DNA from: Muribaculaceae bacterium
Lineage (GTDB): Bacteria; Bacillota; Clostridia; Lachnospirales; Lachnospiraceae
Length of the DNA stretch: 39,817 nt
NCBI GenBank assembly: GCA_023663465.1
Contig: JAMPHJ010000013.1
Location: 1-39,817 of the forward strand
Direction of reading: 5' to 3'
Of this stretch, positions 15,390-24,446 are shown piece by piece. How positions within the stretch are numbered: position 1 is the first letter of the stretch; the number at the start of each line of letters is the position of its first letter. A program made the position numbers and the translations under genes. The notes below the pieces were generated by a model. The model made no database searches. It was not told where the DNA came from and was given only the letters and a program-made list of their open reading frames with translations.

Positions 15390-16988
15390 TTATTTATCAT
15401 ATTTATCGCAAAGCGCGTTAATCTGGTCTGCAAACCTTGCCATGTCTTTATTGGCGCTGCCCTCGTTCTTATAGATAACCGCGACAAGCCGCTGTCCAGC
15501 CGCCACAAGCCTTGCAAAGACATCGGAAATACCATGCACTTTCTTCTTCAGCAGAACAGGCTCCGCCTCGTAAATAAACCGGTCTGCTAGTAAATCGTAT
15601 CTTGTTCCGCTGTAAGGCGCATAGGCATTCATGCCATACTCGATTTTCAGACACTCCGTAAAAAGTTTACAGATACTATCCTCGCCATGTACGACGAAAA
15701 CTTTATCCGGCTTTCTCTCAAAACCGTTGATAAACCGAAGCAGTCCCGCCTTGTCCGCATGTCCGCTCATGCCGATTATTTTTTCGATTTCCGCCCGGAC
15801 TTCGATTACTTCGCCAAAAAGTTTCACGCTCTTTGCGCCTTCCACAATTGCCCTGCCCAATGTCCCGTTTGCCTGATAGCCGACAAATAAAATCGTACAC
15901 TCCGGTCTCCACAGGTTATGTTTTAGATGATGTCTGATACGCCCCGCCTCACACATGCCGGAAGCGGAAATAATGACTTTGGGCGTATATTCAAAGTTAA
16001 TTGCCTTAGATTCGTCGCTCGTAATCGCCAGATGCAGCCCCGGAAAGGTCAACGGATTAATCCCCCGCTTCACAAGCGCCAGCGCCTCTTCATCGAAACA
16101 GTCCACACTGTTGCGCCCGAAAATCCCGGTTGCTTCCACGGCAAGCGGGCTGTCCACATAGACCGGGAAGTCCTCATGCCCTTCCACGAGCCCATCCTCT
16201 TTAATCTGACGCAGGAAATACAATAGTTCCTGGGTTCTTCCTACCGCAAAAGAAGGAATGACCACATTGCCGCCCCTGTCAAAAGTCTTCTTTAAAATCT
16301 TCACCAATTCCCCGATATAATCTATCTTCGTATCGCTATGGTTCCGGTTTCCGTAAGTGGATTCCATCACCACATAATCCGCTTCTTTCGTCCCTTTCGG
16401 GTCTTTAATCAGCGGCTGGTCAATGTTCCCGATATCACCCGAAAATACGAGTTTCTTCGTGACATCCCCTTCCGTCGCCCAGACCTCGATACTCGCTGAG
16501 CCGAGCAGATGCCCGATATCCGTAAACCGAATCGAAACGCCTGGACATACTTCTATCGTTTTCTCATAATCGCAGGGAATCAGCCTTTTAATCACACCGT
16601 CCGCATCTTCCATCTTATACAGAGGCTCCATTGGGGCATTGTCCGCACTCCTTTTCGCCTTCCGGTTCTTCCACTCCGCCTCCTGCATCTGAATGTGCGC
16701 ACTGTCGCGCAGCATGATACTACACAAATCCGCCGTCGCATCCGTCGTATAAATACTCCCCCGGAATCCTCTGGCATACAGAAACGGCAGCATTCCCGAA
16801 TGGTCGATGTGCGCGTGGGTGAGCAAAATATAATCGATTAAGGCAGGTTCTACAGGCAGCTTGCAGCTTTCAAATACCTGCGTTCCCTGCTCCATCCCGT
16901 AATCCACCAGAATATTCTTATCATTTACACGAAGATAATGACAGCTTCCAGTTACTTCATGGTCCGCTCCGATAAACATTAACTCCAT
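15390..16988 (-). CDS. Beta-CASP metallo-beta-lactamase fold hydrolase (CPSF-like RNase family)
   Basis: A 532-aa cytoplasmic protein. The MBL domain has the zinc motif THAHIDHSG, an upstream LVDYGMEQG, a further histidine in TDIGHLLGSASIE and FSGDIGNIDQPL. The beta-CASP insert has the STYGNRNH segment and the motifs IPSFAVGRTQELLYFL, SASGMCEAGRIRHHL and SGHADKAGLLRFI; VVHGEDSICKLFTECL is the RMMBL segment. Relatives are mRNA-processing nucleases (CPSF73, YSH1 and their bacterial homologues). I chose ATG at 16988 because AGGAG lies 7 bp upstream; a GTG 11 codons earlier lacks such a site. It is the first gene of the run leading to thyA and folA. Confidence 0.9.
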   Translation of the reverse strand: MELMFIGADHEVTGSCHYLRVNDKNILVDYGMEQGTQVFESCKLPVEPALIDYILLTHAHIDHSGMLPFLYARGFRGSIYTTDATADLCSIMLRDSAHIQMQEAEWKNRKAKRSADNAPMEPLYKMEDADGVIKRLIPCDYEKTIEVCPGVSIRFTDIGHLLGSASIEVWATEGDVTKKLVFSGDIGNIDQPLIKDPKGTKEADYVVMESTYGNRNHSDTKIDYIGELVKILKKTFDRGGNVVIPSFAVGRTQELLYFLRQIKEDGLVEGHEDFPVYVDSPLAVEATGIFGRNSVDCFDEEALALVKRGINPLTFPGLHLAITSDESKAINFEYTPKVIISASGMCEAGRIRHHLKHNLWRPECTILFVGYQANGTLGRAIVEGAKSVKLFGEVIEVRAEIEKIIGMSGHADKAGLLRFINGFERKPDKVFVVHGEDSICKLFTECLKIEYGMNAYAPYSGTRYDLLADRFIYEAEPVLLKKKVHGISDVFARLVAAGQRLVAVIYKNEGSANKDMARFADQINALCDKYDK

Positions 16989-17030
16989 AGGCAGGCTCCT
17001 TTCCGGCGATATAAATTCCACTATATATAC

Positions 17031-17039
17031 ATAATACCA
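17031..17039 (-). promoter_or_regulatory. Extended -10 promoter for the beta-CASP gene
   Basis: On the minus strand TGG directly precedes TATTAT, giving an extended -10 about 43 bp before the chosen ATG. No good -35 lies at 17 bp (a TTGACT is 22 bp away). It would drive the beta-CASP-thyA-folA-kinase run, divergently from ytaF. Confidence 0.45.
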
Positions 17040-17114
17040 TTTTTCGACGAAAGCGTACAGTCAAAATCTAAAGAATTACATATGATAAGAATAAATATTC
17101 CTTGAGGTGGCATT

Positions 17115-17750
17115 ATGTTTCTTTCCATTCTGCCCATGCTGCTCTTTTTGTTTGCCGTGTCGATTGACTCTCTGAGCGCGGGATTTGCTTATGGCGCTTC
17201 CAGGGTCCATATAAAACCGCTTGCCGGAGTTTTTCTTGTATTCATTCCCTCTATCACGATTACGTTTATGACCAGAATTGGGGCTTTGCTCTTTTCCCTG
17301 TTTCCTGCGGGGCTTTTTTCGGTGCTTTCGTTTCTGCTGCTATGCGTTCTTGGCTGCGAGAAACTCTTAGAAAGCCTGCTGCGGTATCTGTCCCGCAGAT
17401 ATCCGCATATTGTCGGCAACTGGGCGTGCAAAATCAAACAACTGAATATCATTTTTACGATTTACTTTTCCCCCGAAGACGCCAACCGGCAGGACGTCCA
17501 GGTTTTAAGCGCTAAAGAAGCTTTCTTTTTAAGCCTTGCGCTTTCCTTAGACAGCGTCCTTGCGAGTATGGCGTTTTCCTGTCAGGTCTCTTCCCTGCTT
17601 CTGTTCTTCCTGCTGGCGTCCCTCTTCCACTTCCTGCTCTTTTTAGCGGGCTTTTTGTTAGGCGCCCTCGCTGCCAGAAAGTCTTCCGTGGATATGTCGT
17701 GGATTAGTGGGCTGTTTCTTCTGCTGCTTGCCCTCTGCACGCTTGCGTAG
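17115..17750 (+). CDS. ytaF: YtaF-like sporulation membrane protein
   Basis: A 211-aa protein with about six hydrophobic membrane segments. Two similar halves start with LLFLFAVSIDSLSAGFAYG (about 9-27) and LSLALSLDSVLASMAF (about 139-154); such paired helices with an Asp-Ser are typical of the MntP/YtaF family. MntP exports manganese, while YtaF is a sporulation-associated relative of unknown substrate. Length fits YtaF. GAGGTGG precedes the ATG. Its last 47 bp overlap the 3' end of the convergent P-type ATPase gene, so the two transcripts would be antisense to each other. The precise substrate is not shown by the sequence. Confidence 0.85.
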   Translation: MFLSILPMLLFLFAVSIDSLSAGFAYGASRVHIKPLAGVFLVFIPSITITFMTRIGALLFSLFPAGLFSVLSFLLLCVLGCEKLLESLLRYLSRRYPHIVGNWACKIKQLNIIFTIYFSPEDANRQDVQVLSAKEAFFLSLALSLDSVLASMAFSCQVSSLLLFFLLASLFHFLLFLAGFLLGALAARKSSVDMSWISGLFLLLLALCTLA

Positions 17751-20454
17751 CCACTCTTTTTTCCATGCCGCCATGCACGGCGACAAGCAGTTCATGGACG
17801 ATGACCGGCGTCAGGGACAAGGCGAGCAGCTGAATCCACTCCATTCCCCCTAGTTTTATCGTGCCAAACAACACAATCAGCGGTTCCACTTCCGTCACGA
17901 TAAATTGTAAAAAGAGTCCCACCGCCAACGCCAGCAGCATATATGGATTCTTCTTATGGTTCATGCGAAAAACGGAGCGGTTCACATCCCGCATTCCTAC
18001 CGCATGAAAGAGCTGGCTCATCCCCAGCACCATAAACGCATGGGTCTGCGCTTTGGCCAACACGGCGGAAATCTGATAGCTTTGTATGATGTTATGTAAA
18101 CTCACCGGGAGACCTTCCGCCACCAGCCTGTCATAAGGCACTTTCAAAAATGCGGCAAGGCTGACGCCGCCTATGACCAAACCGTAACAAAGGACACACA
18201 AAAGTCCACCCTTTGCAAAAAGCGACTCTTCTTTCCTCCTGGGCGGCTCCTTCATCAATAAATCTGTCTCATTATCGTCCACTCCCAGCGCCAGCGCCGG
18301 TAGAGAATCCGTAATCAGATTAATCCAGAGAATAAAGCTTGCTTTCAGGGGGCTTGGAAAACCCGCGATGATAGTCACTAACATTGTCATAATCTCGCCT
18401 AGATTGGACGAGAGCAGGAACAGAACCGACTTTCTGATATTTTCATAGATGCCCCTGCCTTCCCGGATGGCGAGATGGATGGTGGCAAAATTATCATCCA
18501 TTAAGACAAAATCGGCGGCATTTCTTGCAACGTCCGTCCCATTTTTCCCCATGGCAATCCCGATATCCGCCGCCTGTAAGGACGGTGCATCATTCACGCC
18601 GTCGCCTGTCATCGCCACTGTTTTGCCAAGTTTTCGGAAGCCCTCGACAATTCTGACCTTATGCTCCGGCGTCACTCTGGCAAAGACTTTTAACTCTGGC
18701 AGTTTCTTTAGGAAAACGTTTTCCTCCATTTCGTCCAGCTCCCTCCCCGAAATACACTCTTTCATGGAAGAGGCCAGTCCTAATTCCTTCGCAATGGAAA
18801 ATGCCGTATTTCTATGGTCTCCAGTAATCATGACCGTATCTACGCCGGCCTTTTCAAATTCCCTTACTGCCTCTACGGCTTCTGGTCTGACCGGATCCTG
18901 TATTCCCACAAACCCAAGAAAACAAAGCTTCTCTTCCCCCATATCCCCGTCCGGGTTCATGGCGATTCCCAACACCCGTCTGCCATCGTTCATCAGCTTG
19001 TCTGAGATGCGGTAAAGGGCTTCCTTGTCTCCTTCGCTTAAAATATGTCTTTTCCCATCCTGATAAAAATAGGCGCAATTTGCCACGATTTTTTCCGCAG
19101 CGCCCTTAGAATAAGAAACCAGACTCCCGTTTTTTCCAAACGCCAGATTGCAGGTCGTCATCATTTTTCTCTCAGAGTCAAACCCTCTCTCGTCCTGTCT
19201 TGCACATTTTTCCCGCAGCATGGTAACCGGAACCGCACACGCCTGCGCCATATGAAGCAGCGCCATTTCTGTTGGATCCCCCCAGTCCCCTTCCCCAGAC
19301 GCCACACCGTCATTACAGAGGATACAGCCTAACATAAAATGCGCTTTTTCGCTGTCCATTCCTGCCGCGCCCTGCCAGAGTTGTCCTGTAAAAAATCCCG
19401 GAAACTTCGGGGCATCTATCATCCTGCCATCCAGATAACATTCCGTAACCGTCATTTTATTCTGGGTCAGTGTGCCTGTCTTGTCCGAACAGACCACGTT
19501 GACTGCCCCCAAAGTTTCCACGGAAGAAAGTTTCCTTACGATGGTTCTGGCTTTCACCATGCGCGATACGCTCAGGGCAAGCACGATGGTCACGATTGCG
19601 GGCAGCCCTTCCGGCACCGCAGCTACCGTCAGGGATACGGAAGTCAAGAGCATCTCGCCGATATTGCGTTTCTGCAAAACCGCTATGAAAAACAGCAGAG
19701 CGCAGATTCCCACGGCAAGGATACTCAGCGCTTTGCCAAGCTCACCCAATTTCACCTGAAGGGGCGTCAGTTTTTCCTCGCTTCCATGAAGCATGTCTGC
19801 TATGTGTCCGATCCGGGTGTCCATACCAATTGCCGTAACGATGCCCATGCCCCTTCCCCGCGTCACAAAGGTGGACATGTATGCCATATTGGCGCAGCTA
19901 TTGTCCCCCTGCACACTTTCTACATAGTCCGCATTCTTCTCAATCGGCGCAGACTCTCCTGTAAGGGTAGACTCTTCTATCTGCATTCCCTGTGTTTCCA
20001 GTAGCCGCAAATCGGCGGGAATCATATTGCCGGCTTCCAACAGCACGATGTCGCCTACCGTCAGTTCTTCGGCGGATATTTTCATGGTCTTTCCTTCCCG
20101 GATGACAACAGCCTGCGGACTCGATATCTTCTTCAAGGCTTCTACCGCCTTCCCTGCCTTGCCTTCCTGAATCACGCCGATTGCCGCATTTAAGACCACT
20201 ACCGTAATAATAATCATGGCGTCGCCGACTTCCCCTAACAGGATAGAAACCGCCATCGCCACAATCAGAATCAGAATCAAAGGGTCGTTTAACTGCCCAA
20301 GTATCATCCGCCAGAGCGTCTTCTTTTCCTGGTCCTTTAGACAATTCGGACCCTGCTTCGCCCTCCGTGTCAAAACTTCCCGCCCGTCCAGTCCTTTCTT
20401 TCTATCGGATTTCAGCAGCCTAATAGTCTCCGAAGCCGTTTTCATTTCATACAT
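17704..20454 (-). CDS. Calcium-transporting P-type ATPase (P2A type)
   Basis: A 916-aa ten-helix cation pump. The phosphorylated Asp is D324 in CSDKTGTLT; the actuator loop has TGES (165-168); the hinge is MTGDGVNDAPSL. Calcium-type specificity is supported by PEGLPAIVTIVLALSVSRM in helix 4 and NLITDSLPALALGVD in helix 6, as in SERCA/PMR1-like pumps. The N-terminal cation-ATPase segment (about 1-60) and the C-terminal helical domain are present. GGGGG lies 8 bp before the ATG; a second Met three codons on is also possible. It follows the greA terminator, so it needs its own promoter, which I could not define in the AT-poor gap. Its 3' end overlaps ytaF on the other strand by 47 bp. Confidence 0.93.
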   Translation of the reverse strand: MYEMKTASETIRLLKSDRKKGLDGREVLTRRAKQGPNCLKDQEKKTLWRMILGQLNDPLILILIVAMAVSILLGEVGDAMIIITVVVLNAAIGVIQEGKAGKAVEALKKISSPQAVVIREGKTMKISAEELTVGDIVLLEAGNMIPADLRLLETQGMQIEESTLTGESAPIEKNADYVESVQGDNSCANMAYMSTFVTRGRGMGIVTAIGMDTRIGHIADMLHGSEEKLTPLQVKLGELGKALSILAVGICALLFFIAVLQKRNIGEMLLTSVSLTVAAVPEGLPAIVTIVLALSVSRMVKARTIVRKLSSVETLGAVNVVCSDKTGTLTQNKMTVTECYLDGRMIDAPKFPGFFTGQLWQGAAGMDSEKAHFMLGCILCNDGVASGEGDWGDPTEMALLHMAQACAVPVTMLREKCARQDERGFDSERKMMTTCNLAFGKNGSLVSYSKGAAEKIVANCAYFYQDGKRHILSEGDKEALYRISDKLMNDGRRVLGIAMNPDGDMGEEKLCFLGFVGIQDPVRPEAVEAVREFEKAGVDTVMITGDHRNTAFSIAKELGLASSMKECISGRELDEMEENVFLKKLPELKVFARVTPEHKVRIVEGFRKLGKTVAMTGDGVNDAPSLQAADIGIAMGKNGTDVARNAADFVLMDDNFATIHLAIREGRGIYENIRKSVLFLLSSNLGEIMTMLVTIIAGFPSPLKASFILWINLITDSLPALALGVDDNETDLLMKEPPRRKEESLFAKGGLLCVLCYGLVIGGVSLAAFLKVPYDRLVAEGLPVSLHNIIQSYQISAVLAKAQTHAFMVLGMSQLFHAVGMRDVNRSVFRMNHKKNPYMLLALAVGLFLQFIVTEVEPLIVLFGTIKLGGMEWIQLLALSLTPVIVHELLVAVHGGMEKRVATQACRGQAAEETAH

Positions 20455-20521
20455 ACACTTTCCCCCTATAACATGTCCTGTTTCTATACCTTATGCTTGT
20501 TCGGGAAAAGTTATGCCACGC

Positions 20522-20564
20522 CAAAAAAATTCCCATAAGGGCGAAAACTCTGCCCTTATGGGAG
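20522..20564 (-). terminator. Rho-independent terminator after greA
   Basis: CCCATAAGGGC (20532-20542) and GCCCTTATGGG (20552-20562) form a perfect 11-bp stem with a 9-nt loop. On the minus strand it is followed by AATTTTTTT. It lies 18 bp after the greA stop codon. Confidence 0.92.
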
Positions 20565-20579
20565 TCTTATAATTGCAAG

Positions 20580-21083
20580 TTAGAAACTTCTTAGTTTATC
20601 CGTCCCGTCGTCCGTCGTATTCTCGATAGAGCGGATGACCACATAATAACCGTACCCTGCATTGACCTCTACATAAACCCGGTCGCCAACCTTATGCCCA
20701 AGAAGCGCCTTACCCAAAGGCGACTCGGTACTGATAAGCCCTTCCAGCGAATTGCCCCGGACAGTCGTTACCAGTTTGTAGGTTTCGGTTACATCATCCT
20801 CCTCGAAATAGACTTCCACCGTATTGTTCATGCCGGCTTCGTCTTCCGCAGATTCATCGGAAACAACCACCGCCGTTTTTATCATCCTTTCCAGATAACG
20901 GATACGGCTCTCGTTCTGATTCTTCACTTTCTTGGCGGCATGATACTCGAAATTCTCACTCAAATCGCCATGCGCACGCGCCTGCTTCACATCTTCAAGG
21001 GCTTCTTTGCGCACGACAACTTTACGGTATTCGATTTCTTCCTGCATCTTTTCGATATCCTGACGGGTCAATTCATTATGCAT
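20580..21083 (-). CDS. greA: Transcription elongation factor GreA
   Basis: A 167-aa factor that enters the RNA polymerase secondary channel and stimulates cleavage of backtracked RNA. The N-terminal coiled coil carries the acidic tip GDLSENFEYHAAK (D40, E43), and the C-terminal FKBP-like domain has STESPLGKALLGHKVGDRVYVEV. GGAAGGAG lies upstream of the ATG. It starts 53 bp after the glgD stop, with no terminator between, and ends at a strong terminator, so it is probably the last gene of a glgC-glgD-greA unit. The sequence suggests a GreA-type rather than a bacteriocidal Gfh-like factor because both tip acids are kept. Confidence 0.94.
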   Translation of the reverse strand: MHNELTRQDIEKMQEEIEYRKVVVRKEALEDVKQARAHGDLSENFEYHAAKKVKNQNESRIRYLERMIKTAVVVSDESAEDEAGMNNTVEVYFEEDDVTETYKLVTTVRGNSLEGLISTESPLGKALLGHKVGDRVYVEVNAGYGYYVVIRSIENTTDDGTDKLRSF

Positions 21084-21136
21084 GAATGTCTACTCCTTCC
21101 AGCCGGGAACCGTCAATACTGCCCAGACGTCCCAAA

Positions 21137-22282
21137 CTAGACGGTCTGGAATTTACCGATATAAACCGGAAACGTATCCGTTCCTTTCATTTCCTTTCCT
21201 GCGGTCACTGTAACGTTTTTATCCGTAACAAGATATTCGATATCCGCGCCCGCTTCCACTACCGTATTCTGCATCAGGACACAGTTTTTCACCTTCGCGC
21301 CCTTGCCAATCTTAACGCCTCTGAAAAGTACGCTGTTTTCTACTTCGCCTTCAATCACGCAGCCGTCCGCCGCCATGACTTCCCGCACTTTCGCCCCTTC
21401 GATATACCGGGTGGGGTCGCCGCCGTGCAGCTTCGTATAAATCGGCGGTCCAGAGAACAAGGCGTCCAGATTATAATCGTCCAGCAGTTTCATGTTCTCG
21501 TCAAAGTAGCTCTTCATATCGCTGATACGCGCCACATAGCCCGTATACTTATAAGCCTGTACGTTTAACTGATTCAGCCGCGGCAGTATCACGTCCCGCT
21601 CGAAATAATGCTGTCCATGGACAAACGCCGTATCAATCAGCTCAACCAGCAAATCTTTTTCAATGATATAAATATTCATCGAAAAATTCTGGATGCCCGA
21701 TTCCTTCGGATTCACATAAATCTTCGTAACCCTGCCATCCTCAATATCAAACGTATAATAAAGACCCTTGTCGTTCGCCCTGGAATTTCTGATATTCACC
21801 GGAAGTTCCTGTTCATTATAGGCAATCGTCACATCGGCGCCGCTGTCGATATGCGCCTGAAGCATCGCCTTGAAATCAAAATTCACCGCCATGTTGGTAT
21901 CCGTCAATATCACATACTTCTCTTTCTGGTCCCGGATAAAATTCAGAATCCCCGCCAGCGCTTCCACACGCCCGGTATAAGGCTTGGAATCCTTCTCCGC
22001 AAAAGGCGGAAAAATGTTGAGTCCGCCGTTCTTACGCACCAGATCCCACTCACGCCCGGAGCCCAGATGATCCATCAGGGAATGATAATTATTATTGACC
22101 ATGATAGAAACATTATCAACGTCGCAGTTTGTCATACTGGATAGGATAAAGTCAATCAGACGATAACGGCTGGCGAAAGGGATGGACGCCATCAGCCGGA
22201 CATTGACCAGCTCCGGCACCAGCGCATCATAACTGTTTGGGAACAAAATACCCATTGCACTCTTCTCATTAGAATTTAACAT
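21137..22282 (-). CDS. glgD: GlgD, regulatory subunit of ADP-glucose pyrophosphorylase
   Basis: A 381-aa homologue of GlgC that lacks the catalytic nucleotide-binding motif. Where GlgC has [10 protein letters not shown], this protein reads [15 protein letters not shown]. The [12 protein letters not shown] segment and the C-terminal left-handed beta-helix repeats (about 290-360) are kept. In Firmicutes GlgD pairs with GlgC and raises its activity in glycogen synthesis. It overlaps glgC by 7 bp, indicating translational coupling. No glycogen synthase or branching enzyme lies in the window. Confidence 0.94.
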   Translation of the reverse strand: MLNSNEKSAMGILFPNSYDALVPELVNVRLMASIPFASRYRLIDFILSSMTNCDVDNVSIMVNNNYHSLMDHLGSGREWDLVRKNGGLNIFPPFAEKDSKPYTGRVEALAGILNFIRDQKEKYVILTDTNMAVNFDFKAMLQAHIDSGADVTIAYNEQELPVNIRNSRANDKGLYYTFDIEDGRVTKIYVNPKESGIQNFSMNIYIIEKDLLVELIDTAFVHGQHYFERDVILPRLNQLNVQAYKYTGYVARISDMKSYFDENMKLLDDYNLDALFSGPPIYTKLHGGDPTRYIEGAKVREVMAADGCVIEGEVENSVLFRGVKIGKGAKVKNCVLMQNTVVEAGADIEYLVTDKNVTVTAGKEMKGTDTFPVYIGKFQTV

Positions 22283-23484
22283 ACCTCTTCACCGCCTTCC
22301 ACATTTCTATTCACCATTGCTTTCGCACCGATCCTGGCATTCTCGCCTATCGTAATGCCCGCGCCAATGGTTGCGACGTTATTCTCATCACCGGAAGGCA
22401 TTTCGCCTACTACCGCATTCTCACCAATGGTCACATTTTCCGCTATAATGCAGTGCCTTACAACAGCGCCCGCCTTAATCACCGTATTGCCCATAACGAC
22501 CGCATCTTCTATCACTGCGCCCTTTTCTACCCGGACGCCTTCAAATAGAATCGAATGCTTTACACACCCCTTAATCCGGCATCCGTCAGTCACCATGGAA
22601 TTTTCGATTTCCGCGCCTGCGCTTACTTTATGCCCGGTCATCCCACTCTTGCGGCTGTATATTTTCCAATCTTCATCAAACAGGTTAATCCCGCTATGCT
22701 CCGGGTCTAAGACCTCCATGTTGGCTTCCCACAAAGACGTAATCGTACCCACGTCTTTCCAGTATCCGCTGAAATGATAAGCGTACATCCTGCGGTTATC
22801 CCGCAGAAGGTTAGGAATGATGTTATTGCCAAAATCATTCTCAGAATTGGGATCCGCCTCATCTTCTTCCAGGTACTGTTTTAAAATATCCCAGTTAAAG
22901 ATATAAATACCCATAGAAGCCAGATTGGACTTAGGCTCTTTCGGTTTCTCCTGAAATTCCGTAATCCTGTCATTCTCATCCGCCACCATGAGACCGAAAC
23001 GGGACGCCTCTTCCCACGGTACTTCCATGACGGCTACGCTGAACTCCGCGTCTTTTTCCTTATGGAAACGCAGAAAATCGCTGTAGTCCTGTTTACAAAT
23101 CTGATCGCCTGATAAAATAATGACATATTCGGGGTCATATCTCTCTATAAAAGAAAGATTCTGATAAATTGCATTCGCCGTCCCCTTGTACCAATCGGAT
23201 TTATTCGCCTTCTGATAAGGCGGCAGGACATGTACACCCCCATACAGCCTATCCAAATCCCAAGGTTGTCCATTTCCAATGTACTCATTCAGCACGAGCG
23301 GCTGATATTGCGTCAGGATTCCTACCGTATCAATCCCCGAATTGACACAGTTAGACAACGGAAAATCTATGATACGGTATTTCCCGCCAAAAGGAACAGC
23401 CGGTTTTGCCAGCTTCTCTGTCAGCGCGTACAAACGGGAACCTTGTCCGCCGGCGAGAAGCATCGCAATCATTTCTTTTGCCAT
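22276..23484 (-). CDS. glgC: Glucose-1-phosphate adenylyltransferase GlgC
   Basis: A 402-aa enzyme making ADP-glucose from glucose-1-phosphate and ATP, the committed step of bacterial glycogen synthesis. It has [14 protein letters not shown] (8-21), [20 protein letters not shown] and the catalytic [21 protein letters not shown] and the C-terminal beta-helix repeats with the usual hexapeptide pattern follow. I placed the start at ATG 23484, because GGAGG lies 8 bp upstream and the in-frame TTG at 23502 would put that site inside the gene. It heads the glgC-glgD-greA unit and is divergent from the unknown gene at 23755. Confidence 0.95.
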   Translation of the reverse strand: MAKEMIAMLLAGGQGSRLYALTEKLAKPAVPFGGKYRIIDFPLSNCVNSGIDTVGILTQYQPLVLNEYIGNGQPWDLDRLYGGVHVLPPYQKANKSDWYKGTANAIYQNLSFIERYDPEYVIILSGDQICKQDYSDFLRFHKEKDAEFSVAVMEVPWEEASRFGLMVADENDRITEFQEKPKEPKSNLASMGIYIFNWDILKQYLEEDEADPNSENDFGNNIIPNLLRDNRRMYAYHFSGYWKDVGTITSLWEANMEVLDPEHSGINLFDEDWKIYSRKSGMTGHKVSAGAEIENSMVTDGCRIKGCVKHSILFEGVRVEKGAVIEDAVVMGNTVIKAGAVVRHCIIAENVTIGENAVVGEMPSGDENNVATIGAGITIGENARIGAKAMVNRNVEGGEEVC

Positions 23485-23515
23485 AATGTTACCCTCCTTC
23501 AATACCTTTAGGAAA

Positions 23516-23521
23516 ATTATA
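23516..23521 (-). promoter_or_regulatory. Possible -10 of the glgC promoter
   Basis: A perfect TATAAT on the minus strand about 30 bp before the glgC ATG. The -35 position (TATTCT) is weak, so it may need an activator. The surrounding 23485-23754 gap is AT-rich, with repeats of GATTTCAT near 23599-23637 but nothing else recognised apart from the plus-strand promoter. Confidence 0.35.
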
Positions 23522-23650
23522 CCTTAAAATTTGGAAAAAGAATAGTCTTTTTATTCAATTTATACAAATAGATTGATACAATTATCGGGTTTTTATCCGG
23601 ATTTCATCAGATTGCATCAAATTTCACTTGATTTCATGACAGATACAACA

Positions 23651-23679
23651 TTGTAATGAAAATAAGGATGTGCTATAGT
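23651..23679 (+). promoter_or_regulatory. Promoter of the unknown gene at 23755
   Basis: TTGTAA and TATAGT are separated by 17 bp, and TGC before the -10 gives an extended -10. Transcription would start near 23686, leaving a leader of about 70 nt. Confidence 0.6.
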
Positions 23680-23754
23680 TTTCTTAACAGCAATGCGGAA
23701 TCACGAATCCAGCAATTATGACCATGACAGAGAATCGAGAGAGAAGGGGTTTTT

Positions 23755-24423
23755 ATGAATATTCATCCTACAACGACTATCAATAACGCCAATTTTTATT
23801 CCAAACAAGGCAAAGAACTGCAGCAGCCGGACAGGGAATCCTTGCAGACTGACAGGCAGGTTTCGGACAAAGCTGTCCCTACGCGGCAAAAGGTAGTTTT
23901 TACAAATGGCTCCCATATCAGCAAAGCATTGGCGGATGGCAAGATAACCGTGGACGGTGTTTCCATCGATTTATCCGAGGACGCGCTGCGTGCGCTTTCC
24001 GAAGCCCAGAATAAACTCTATGCCGACCGGGAGACGGAAGCTGCTCGTTATATGGCTGAGTTTAGCAGCTACGCCGCCAAGCGTCAGCAGGAAATGTCCG
24101 AGGATACGACGGAAGATATGGCAAAAGCCTTGGAAACCGCAAGAAGAATTGCCAGAGGAGACATCGTACCGGCAATCGATGAAAAAAAGCTCCTCGAATA
24201 TGATGCGGAGCTCTATCAGATAGCCAAAAACGCTGCAATGCTTCATGCTATGGAAGAACATAGGAAAGATAAATCGCTTTATGAAGAAAAGGAAGAAAAA
24301 CGCGAATACACAGACCCGGAAGCAGAAACCGCGCCAATCCAAAAATATGGCGTAGAACTGGAAGTTTCCCTAGGGGAAACTCCTGCGGTCACAAATGTAA
24401 CGGAAGGACCGATAACGGAGTGA
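23755..24423 (+). CDS. Hypothetical protein, helical and charged
   Basis: I do not recognise this 222-aa protein. It has no signal peptide or membrane segment. The first ~45 residues are polar and probably disordered; a short beta-like stretch (ITVDGVSIDLSEDAL) follows, then long charged helices to about residue 185 and a Pro/Glu/Thr-rich tail. The start ATG has AAGGGG upstream and a good promoter. It is transcribed away from glgC and ends 7 bp from the convergent lipoprotein gene. Some secreted or flagella-associated proteins have such N-termini, but nothing here proves that. Real gene by codon pattern and signals; function unknown. Confidence 0.75.
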   Translation: MNIHPTTTINNANFYSKQGKELQQPDRESLQTDRQVSDKAVPTRQKVVFTNGSHISKALADGKITVDGVSIDLSEDALRALSEAQNKLYADRETEAARYMAEFSSYAAKRQQEMSEDTTEDMAKALETARRIARGDIVPAIDEKKLLEYDAELYQIAKNAAMLHAMEEHRKDKSLYEEKEEKREYTDPEAETAPIQKYGVELEVSLGETPAVTNVTEGPITE

Positions 24424-24446
24424 GATTTCTTTATCTCAGCTCCGTT
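24414..24446. terminator. Hairpin over two convergent stop codons
   Basis: AACGGAGTGAGAT (24414-24426) pairs with ATCTCAGCTCCGTT (24433-24446) in a 13-bp stem with one bulged G. The plus-strand TGA lies in the left arm and the minus-strand TAA begins in the loop. There is no T-run on either side, so it may protect 3' ends or stop polymerase weakly in both directions. Confidence 0.45.

Noticed and set aside
19339-20004. A 221-aa plus-strand frame inside the P-type ATPase gene
   Set aside because: It is antisense to a fully conserved pump with DKTGT and TGES motifs; composition is His/Arg/Cys-rich as expected for a shadow frame.
21121-21165. A CCAGAC...GTCTGG inverted repeat at the end of glgD as a terminator
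   Set aside because: The stem is 6 bp with a 15-nt loop and no T-run; greA follows and the real terminator is after it.
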